A DNA stretch of 64,000 bases from Mauremys mutica. Its lineage: Eukaryota > Chordata > Testudines > Geoemydidae. The position numbers and the translations under genes are program-made. Below, piece after piece: positions 57,810 to 64,000 of the stretch. How positions within the stretch are numbered: position 1 is the stretch's first letter; the number at the start of each line of letters is the position of its first letter. Under the pieces are notes generated by a model. That model was given only the letters and a program-made list of their open reading frames with translations. It was not told the DNA's origin and did no database searches. The DNA lies in contig NC_059072.1 in assembly GCF_020497125.1 (NCBI RefSeq), positions 308,592,781 through 308,656,780 on the forward strand, in the 5' to 3' direction.

Positions 57810-58045
57810 TTTCTTGGCCATTGTGAACAGAGCCATACAGCTTCTGCCGGTTTTTCCATGTTGTCTGTGCTGGGCTCCCATGGAAGCTACAGAAGGCAAC
57901 AATTCATTGCTGTTTCTCGGCCATCGTGAACAGAGCCACACAGACAATCTGGAGAAAGCAGTGGAAGCTGTCTTGGGCTCCCGTGGAAGCTACAGAAAAC
58001 AATCATTTACCGCCTTTTATCGGCCATCTTGAACCAAACAGCTCA
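57810..58045. repeat. 103-bp tandem repeat in Harbinger leader
   Basis: Units start at 57,810, 57,913 and 58,016, each with TTTC/ATTGGCCAT...GTGAACAGAGCC or a close variant, so the period is exactly 103 bp twice. Each full unit also has a 'gggctcccatggaagctaca' block. The third unit is partial. It lies just upstream of the nuclease start codon. Confidence 0.88.
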
Positions 58046-58088
58046 TTTCGCCCCCTTTTTCAAGGATTACCAGTGCAGGTGCCATTGC

Positions 58089-59348
58089 ATGGCAAACGTG
58101 GAGCCCGCTCAGCTCTCTGCTGCAGTTTTGACCATTGTAAATACCTCACACATTATCCAGCAGTATGTTCAGTACCTGCAAAACCGGGTGAGAAGTGACA
58201 ACAGTGCAATGACTATACTGATGAGGACATGGACACAGACGTTCCTAGATGAATGGCATGTGGTGATTGGGAGATCATGGTGGCATTGGGCCAGGTTCAT
58301 GCAGTGGAACGCTGATTCTGGACCCAGGACCACATAGTGTTGCAGGTCTGGGATGATTCCCAGTGGCTGCAAAACTTTCCTATGCGTAGGCCCACGTTCA
58401 TGGAACTTTGTGACTTGCTGTCCCCTGCTCTGAAGCCAGACACCAAAATGAGAGCACCCCTCACCGTTGAGAAGTGAGTGGCCATAGCCCTGTGGAAGCT
58501 TACAACAGTCGAGAGCTACCGGTCATTCGGGAATGAGTTTGGAGTGGGCAAATGTACTGTAGGGGCTGCTGTGCTGCAAGTAGCCAACGCAATCATTGAG
58601 CAGCTGCTATCAAGGGTAGTGACTTTGGGAAATGTGCAGACCACTGTGGATGGCTTTAATGCGCTGGGGTTCCCTAACTGCGGCAGGACGATTGACAGAA
58701 CGCATATCCCCATCTTGGCCTCGGCACACCGTCGCGGCCAGTACATAAACCGCAAGGGGTACTTTTCCATGGTGCTGCAAGCACTGGTGGATCACAAGGG
58801 ACGTTTCACAGACATCAGTGTGGGATGGCAGGGAAAGATGCATGACACTTGCATCTTCAGGAACTCTGGTCTGTTTGAACAGCTGCAGGAAGGGACTTAC
58901 TTCTCAGACCAGAAAATTACTGTTGGGGATGTTGAAATGCCTATAGTTATCCTCGGGGACCCAGTCTACCCCTTAATGCCATGGTTCACAGCCGAACACA
59001 GGCAACCTGGACAGTAGTAAGGAGCTGTTCAACTATAGGCTTAGCAAGTGCAGAATGGTGGTGGAGTGTGCTTTTGGACGTTTAAAAGGGCGCTGGCGCA
59101 GTTTACTGACTCGGTTAGATCTCAGCACAACCAGTATTCCAATTGTAATTGCTGCTTGTTGTGTGCTCCACAATATTTGTGAGAGTAAGGGGGAGACTTT
59201 TATGGTGGGGTGGGAGATTGAGGCAACTCGCCTGGCTGCCAATTTCGCACAGCCAGACAACAGGGCAATTAGAAGAGCGCAGCAGGGCGCACTGCGCATC
59301 AGAGAAACTTTGAAAGCCAGTTTCATGACTGGCCAGGGTACAGTGTGA
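58089..59348 (+). pseudogene. HARBI1-like Harbinger nuclease, broken
   Basis: The gene starts at an ATG at 58,089 (MANVEPAQLSAAV) and ends at a TGA at 59,346-59,348. The DDE_Tnp_4 catalytic residues are all present: D in TIDRTHIPI (58,694), D in GKMHDTCIFRNSGL (58,844) and E in VVECAFGRLKGRWR (59,064). An N-terminal helix-turn-helix-like region (FMELCDLLSPAL, TTVESYRSFGNEFGVGKCT) precedes them. Disruptions are a frame change near 58,320, an in-frame TGA at 58,475-58,477 (likely from CGA) and a one-base shift at about 58,985-58,998. Harbinger nucleases cut at the terminal repeats and need the Myb-like partner for DNA binding and nuclear entry. Damage is light, so the copy died relatively recently. 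Confidence 0.92.
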
Positions 59349-59490
59349 CAGCTGTTTGTTTCTCTTGAAAGTTACTCTGTGTGTGTGTGAAAGGAAATAA
59401 AGTCAAAATTGTTTAAAAACTGTTCTTTATTATTTGATGCACTACGCATTGAGAGAAATTAGAAGGTAGACTGGGGGGACGGGGGTTGGG

Positions 59491-60880
59491 TTAGGCGGGT
59501 GGAGGAGGAGGAGGGAAGGACAAGTCCAGAAACCAAATCAAAAGTTTGCATGTGCCAGCTTTCTGGTGCTTGGGAGATCCTCTGGGGTTGATTGTGTGGG
59601 ACCCTGTAGCCTGCCCCCCCCCTGTATTCTTGGACGTCTGGGTGAGGAGGCTATGGAACTTGGGGAGGAGGGAGTTTGATTGATTATACATGGGCTGCAG
59701 TGGAAGTCTGTGGTCTTGCTGCCTTTCCTGCATTAGATCCACCATGCAGTGGAGCATGTCAGTTTGCTCCCCCATGAGCTTGACCACCGCGTCCTGCCTG
59801 CTCTCATCGCTCGCCTCCCTCCTCTCTTCGTGTTCCTGTAATGCTTTACGGGACTCCGCAATTGTTAGGGCCCAACTGAATGCATGGAGGCAATCAGTGC
59901 GGGAGGACTGCCTGAGCTCAGCGAACATGTCGTCCCGAGTTTGTTTTTTCCGCCTTCTAATCTGGATCAGCCTCTGGGATTGGTATGAGTAAGCCATCAC
60001 ACATGGCTGGGCAACTGAATTCATCTTCCGTGTGCTCCTAGGGGCATACGGGGTTCTGCTTCTTCTACATTCATTTCAGTGCTTTCAAACTGCTGGGCCC
60101 CCTTTCCCACAGCAAGCAATGCCTGGTGGGTTTGCCATATAAAAGGAGCAGCTGCGGGCTCTCTGGGATGATCACTGTACACAACAACCCAACACCCCCC
60201 CTCCCCGCCGTGTCTCCAATCGGGCTCAGAGCAGGGATGAGCCATTTACTCTACTCTAAACGCGAACAACCCAGCACGGCTGGGTTCCCCCCCCGGCCCC
60301 CACCGTGTGGCTCCGATCAGGCTCTCACTCACCAGAAGTACCTTCTCCAGGGTCATGGAACAGGAGCCTGCCTTGGGAGAGAGGGGAGGCTATTGGATCC
60401 AGTGTTCAGATTAGTTCCTGGCTAGGGGGGGAAACGGATTTCCCACTTGCCGCCTGTGCGCTGTCATCCTCCTCTTCCAATGTCTCTTCTTCCTCGCGCC
60501 GTGCAACTCCCTCCTTGCAGGTGTCCATGGACAGTGGTGGCATCACCCCCCATATTTGCATGGAGCTTACAGTAAAAGCGGAATGTATGGGGCTGTGACT
60601 CAAAGTGCCCATTTGCCTCCCTGGCTTTTTGGTACTCTTGCCTGAGCTCCTTGATTTTTGTACAACACTGTTGTGTGTCCCTGGAGTAGCCTCTTTCCAT
60701 CATGGCCCTGGAGACTTTAGCATAGGTATTTGTGTTCCTTTTTTGCAATGTAGTTCTGCCATAACAGACTCATCTCCCCAGCATTCGATGAGATCCAGTA
60801 CCTCCTGTTCGGACCATGCTGGGGCTTGTCTGCGTGATCTCCTGTGATGGTGGACTCTGCATGGTCGCCTGTGATGGTGG
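59491..60880 (-). pseudogene. Harbinger Myb/SANT-like DNA-binding protein, broken
   Basis: The minus strand begins with APAWSEQEVLDLIECWGDES near 60,840, a Myb/SANT-like (MSANTD-type) trihelix domain. In shifted frames come TYAKVSRAMMERGYSRDTQQ and CCTKIKELRQEYQKAREANG at 60,740-60,600, then an acidic stretch (EEEETLEEEDD) near 60,490. A C-terminal coiled region follows (IRRRKKQTRDDMFAELRQSS; REQTDML-like at 59,770). The last open frame, 60,024-59,491, is 177 residues. Frameshifts near 60,740 and 60,610 and a stop near 60,406 break it. In the superfamily this protein binds the terminal repeats and recruits the nuclease. It converges on the nuclease gene, with 143 bp between stops. Confidence 0.9.
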
Positions 60881-61244
60881 ACTGTGGTGATGGTCACCTG
60901 TGCTGCTGGTGACCAAACAGGAAATGAAATTAAAAAGTTCCCGGGGCTCTTTCTGCCTACCTGGCTAGTGCATTGGAGTTGAGAGTGTTGACCAGAGCGG
61001 TCACAAAGGAGCATCCTGGGATAGCTCCCAGAGGCCAATAACATCGAATTCCGTCCACAATATCTTTAACTTGGGATTGCGATCTCGATTTAAGCGCTAC
61101 TCCACTTGCCGAGGTGGAGTACAGAAATCGAATTAAAGAGCCCTTTAAATCGAAAAAAAACGTTTGGTCATGTGGATGGAATCTTTATTTTTTTTTAAAA
61201 TAACTCTAATTCTGAAATAACAGGCTAGTGTAGACCAGGCCTAA

Positions 61245-63523
61245 GATCTTGAGTAAGTTTTGAAAACTTTAAATTTTAAATGTTCAACCATTGGCAACTG
61301 CATGAAGGAGCTGTGCCTAAAATATTTAGGCCCAACTTAACATTTTGGAACCATTTTTTAAAAATCACTTTATTTCCCTTTAAATCTGTGCGGAGAAAAA
61401 TGTTTCCTGTTTAAGGTATAGGTTGTGCCTCAGACCTTGAGTTCAACTTGAAGCCTGTTCATCAAGAGGTTTTTCAGTATTCCTCACTTAACATTCTAAG
61501 GGCTATTATCTTCCCATGTTAATCTTTCTCCTAAATATCTGTGATCCTGGTCTCGTGCTGGAAACATGGGTGACTAGAGTTCTGAGTCATGAATCAGTTC
61601 AAGGATATAACATGTTCTTTAAAAAAGTATGTTGGGTATTAATTACATTCATCTATGTATTTTAATTGCACTGTTGAGGTTTAGTGCATCCACAGACTAC
61701 GTTTAGTTTTCCCAAAGGGCCAACACCTGCAAAGGCATTTTAAAATGGAGGTGAGTGGAGTGAAGGGTGAAATCTTTACTACATCTTATGTCTGTCACTA
61801 ATGCAAACAGTGGTATTTCTCACCTGCTGTTAAGGCAAGTGATAGCCAATCTGCAGAGAGACTTTTTTTGTGCCCACTGTCTTGTTTCCTCATTGCTGTC
61901 AGCTTCTGTAGGAATCCCAGTTTTCTGTTACTATGCAAGACAGTAGTTGGTACCATTGGGCAGGAATTAGTCTTGTATCGCCCCTTGCATCAATATTGGG
62001 GTAGAAGTCCTCTGTCCATTCTGTTTGAGAGTCTCTGCAAATGGGGGAAAAAAGAGATTCCCACTTCATTATACCCTGTAGGATCTACTCTTGTGTCCAG
62101 TAAGCATATGTAATGTCTCATCTTCCCTGTCCCTGTTGGGGGGGAAATCCATTAGATCGGTGGCTCCCTCTTAGATCAATAGAGATGGCTTGAAAAAGAC
62201 ATTCTGCAAAGCAGCCACCTGGTGTGCAGTCCGTTAATTTGCCAGCCTTTGTCTTTGCATTTTCTTTGCATCATCATCTGGAGCAGCATTAAGGTGGTGT
62301 GTTCAGGGTGGTTCTGCCCAGACAGGCTTTTTGAAGGTAAGATGTAAATAAAGCTTAAGAAAAGCATCCTCCTAACTATTAAGATTTTATCATGTTTAAA
62401 TGCTGAAAAATCTCATTTCTTCCAGAAGATTGAAATGCTTGAGAGCTGAACAGGCAAGCATTCAGGGAAAAGCAACACTAGTTGGGATTTTTTGAATATC
62501 AGTAACTATAACAAATATAGCTATCTCAATCTTTATAAATGTAGTGATCCCATTACAAAATTGTCTTCTTTATTAATGTTTATCTCTGACATAATGCCAG
62601 TCATAACTGAGAATCTGCTACTGTGTATTGCAAGAATAGAGAGCATTTTAAATTGGTGATTGTTATACAATGTCTAAATCGTATCAGAATGTTGAAAATT
62701 GGCATCTGTCACACTAACTTAGATATCGCTCTTGTATTTTATGCAAGCTCAAGTGTATTAGATCATAGTTTATTAAAATAATTTTAACTTGCATTGATAC
62801 AGCACTTTTAATTCCAAAGGATTCCAGTGCTCTCCAGAAATTTAACAGGTGACTATGCAAAGGCTGCAGAGGCATCACTTTATCCACCACTGAAGTGCAG
62901 CTGTCTCTGGAATGAAATGCAGCAATTATTTGCTCTTGAGTTAACTTTAACAAAGTGACAATTTAAGACAGGAAGTAAAGTTCACTAGGGCCAATTAAAG
63001 CTAGGAGTGGGAAGGACTAATGCAATGTCCACCTATGACAGTGTTTTTTAAGGTTGAATGTCAGGTGACTGAGGTATTTCAGATGCTGTGAAATAAGTAC
63101 ATTGTTGAAACAAAGGATTCATTTAGAAAGCTTTTGCTAGAGAGCTTCCTAAGTTACTGATGAGAAGAATAAGCATTTTGAAACTGATTATCTTGTCTCA
63201 ATATTACTACCCGGGGGGAAGGGAGCATTAAACAAAAACTGGAATTTTGGCTGTGAATTCCAGGATAGCTAGCTTGTGAAGGACAACAAGTGAGATGCAG
63301 AGCAGTTCTGGCAAGCTGGAAATGTATATGCACTTGCTGGCAGCCAGCCTATACTGGGAACAACTTAACAGTAAGAAACGGGATCATTGTACACTGTTCT
63401 GTATTAACAAGGCATGTGATTGCAAACATCAAGCATTTTCATGATTTCAATAATTTGGAATTGAGCCAGCAGAGACAGTGGGGTGGGGAGGGGAAAGTGT
63501 GCATGAAAATGATTGCTCTTGTT
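61245..63523. other. WDFY2 intron, no recognised feature
   Basis: Mostly AT-rich unique sequence. No exon, repeat terminus or tandem array was recognised. The open frames at 61,868-62,113 and 63,290-63,538 are short and unlike known proteins. Confidence 0.4.
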
Positions 63524-63589
63524 CAGTGTTCCCGCTAATTTTTTACATCCATGTGCGGAATGAATTTTGTTATGTGCTCCAATATGGAG
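63524..63589. mobile_element. hAT MITE left fragment
   Basis: The sequence CAGTGTTCCCGCTAATTTTT with 'catccatgtgcggaatgaat' is the left end of a turtle hAT family. It is cut off after about 65 bp where a CR1 begins. Confidence 0.7.
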
Positions 63590-63813
63590 CTAGGCTCTTC
63601 TCAGTGGTGGCAGATGACAGAACAAGGAGCAATGGTCTTACGTTGCAGTGGGGGATGGTCTAAGTTGGATATTAGGAAACACTATTGCACTGGAATGGGT
63701 TACCTAGAGAGGTGGTGGAATCTCCATCCTTAGAGAGTTTTAAGGTCCGACTTGACTGGCTGGGATGATTTAGTTGGTGTTGGTCCTGCTTTGAGCAGGG
63801 GATTGGACTAGAT
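63590..63813 (+). mobile_element. CR1 LINE 3'-end fragment
   Basis: It covers 'tctcagtggtggcagatgac', 'gcaatggtcttacgttgcag' and 'gaggtggtggaatctccatc', matching the CR1 at 14,208-14,440. It ends at GGATTGGACTAGATCA, before the usual ATTCTATG tail, where a hAT terminus follows. Confidence 0.9.
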
Positions 63814-64000
63814 CAGTGGTTCCCAAACTGGGGTTCGTGAACCCTTGGGGGTTCGCAAAATATATCAGGGGGTTCTCAGGAAAAAATTCTGTAATGACAG
63901 ATGGAGCCATCCAGCAGCCCGAGCCCCGTGACCATGACTTCCTGGCAGAACAAGTTTAAGCTTTGTTGTAGTCATGCGTTGTTTTCCTGGACTGCTCAAG
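63814..64000. mobile_element. hAT MITE, cut by window end
   Basis: The terminus CAGTGGTTCCCAAACTGGGG starts directly after the CR1 fragment 'actagat'. I recognise the next part ('gggttcgtgaacccttgggg') as a turtle hAT family with a palindromic end. The right terminus is beyond the window. Confidence 0.78.

Larger units (their letters stand above)
57390..61241. mobile_element. PIF/Harbinger DNA transposon, two-gene, nearly full length
   Basis: The 3,852-bp element has ends GGGTATGTCTACAGTAC and, reversed, GGCCTGGTCTACACTAG, bordered by TTA (57,387-57,389) and TAA (61,242-61,244), approximating the TWA target of PIF/Harbinger. It carries the two genes usual in the superfamily, facing each other: a DDE nuclease (+, 58,089-59,348) and a Myb/SANT-like DNA-binding protein (-, about 60,880-59,491). 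A 103-bp tandem repeat lies in the leader (57,810-58,045). Subterminal regions contain ATCGAATT/AATTCGAT words. Both genes have disruptions, so this copy is not autonomous. Confidence 0.93.
40676..64000 (+). other. WDFY2: WDFY2 intron 1 (start; acceptor outside window)
   Basis: The donor is CAG|GTACTG at 40,676. No exon encoding the next WDFY2 segment (expected to begin with T-V/I-R-V-W-like residues) is seen downstream, so the intron exceeds 23 kb. That is plausible, as intron 1 is long in mammals. It contains the insertions listed separately. Stretches with nothing recognised are 40,760-42,639, 42,879-43,828, 43,964-44,877, 46,500-47,884, 48,091-48,809, 49,109-51,018, 53,110-53,703, 54,760-55,537, 55,744-56,347 and 57,030-57,389. 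At 46,300-46,490 a 'gcttgtctatactggcaaac' segment may be a decayed Harbinger MITE. Confidence 0.8.

Noticed and set aside
58478..59017. Functional host HARBI1 gene
   Set aside because: The frame is flanked by Harbinger terminal repeats and the partner Myb-like gene, and it has a stop and frame changes; the domesticated HARBI1 gene lacks such terminal repeats.

Overview
This is vertebrate nuclear DNA, most likely from a turtle (probably a cryptodire). The evidence is repeat content: several CR1 LINE subfamilies with the ATTCTATGATTCTATG-type 3' tail, a tRNA-derived SINE with a CR1 tail, DIRS-type tyrosine-recombinase retrotransposons, many short hAT and PIF/Harbinger elements, and retroviral-type solo LTRs. 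The species call rests on my recognition of these families and was not searched. No prokaryotic genes, CRISPR arrays or operons are present.

The only host coding sequence I can support is exon 1 of WDFY2 (WD repeat and FYVE domain protein 2) at 40,539-40,675 on the + strand. It sits in a CpG island (about 39,800-40,760) and ends at a phase-2 splice donor. Everything from 40,676 to the window end is then intron 1. A second CpG island at the left edge (1 to about 700) looks like another promoter; in mammals the upstream neighbour is INTS6, transcribed divergently, but no INTS6 coding sequence is visible.

Layout. 1-2.9 kb: CpG island, a hAT MITE, a solo LTR. 2.9-5.4 kb: a CR1 copy (- strand) with endonuclease and reverse transcriptase remnants and a 277-bp insertion. 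5.4-14.6 kb: one old DIRS-type element (- strand: 5' terminus, gag-like region, RT, RNase H, tyrosine recombinase) broken by a CR1, three DNA transposons, a SINE-like repeat and another CR1. 15.3-16.4 kb: hAT element with an internal minisatellite. 17.3-18.4 kb: LTR-like repeat. 18.5-20.7 kb: a broken ZMYM1-like hAT transposase. 21.2-22.4 kb: a TA-flanked Tc1/mariner-type element. 22.5-23.5 kb: LTR. 25.1-27.6 kb: second DIRS-type copy (+ strand) split by a 903-bp solo LTR with a perfect 5-bp target duplication. 33.5-37.5 kb: Harbinger MITE, LTR-like repeat, CR1, hAT MITE. 39.5-40.7 kb: SINE and WDFY2 promoter/exon 1. 40.7-64 kb: WDFY2 intron 1 with about 18 further insertions, including a nearly full-length PIF/Harbinger element (57,390-61,241) carrying both a HARBI1-like nuclease gene and a convergent Myb/SANT-like gene, each broken.

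I found no undescribed biochemical system. The most notable structures are the dated pile of insertions in the DIRS element, a hAT element whose two long inverted arms each carry the transposase C-terminus, the two-gene Harbinger element with matching MITEs nearby, and related GC-rich minisatellite units inside three DNA elements with different termini. Insertion calls with target duplications were read directly from the sequence; family names are from memory and could be refined by a repeat-library search.
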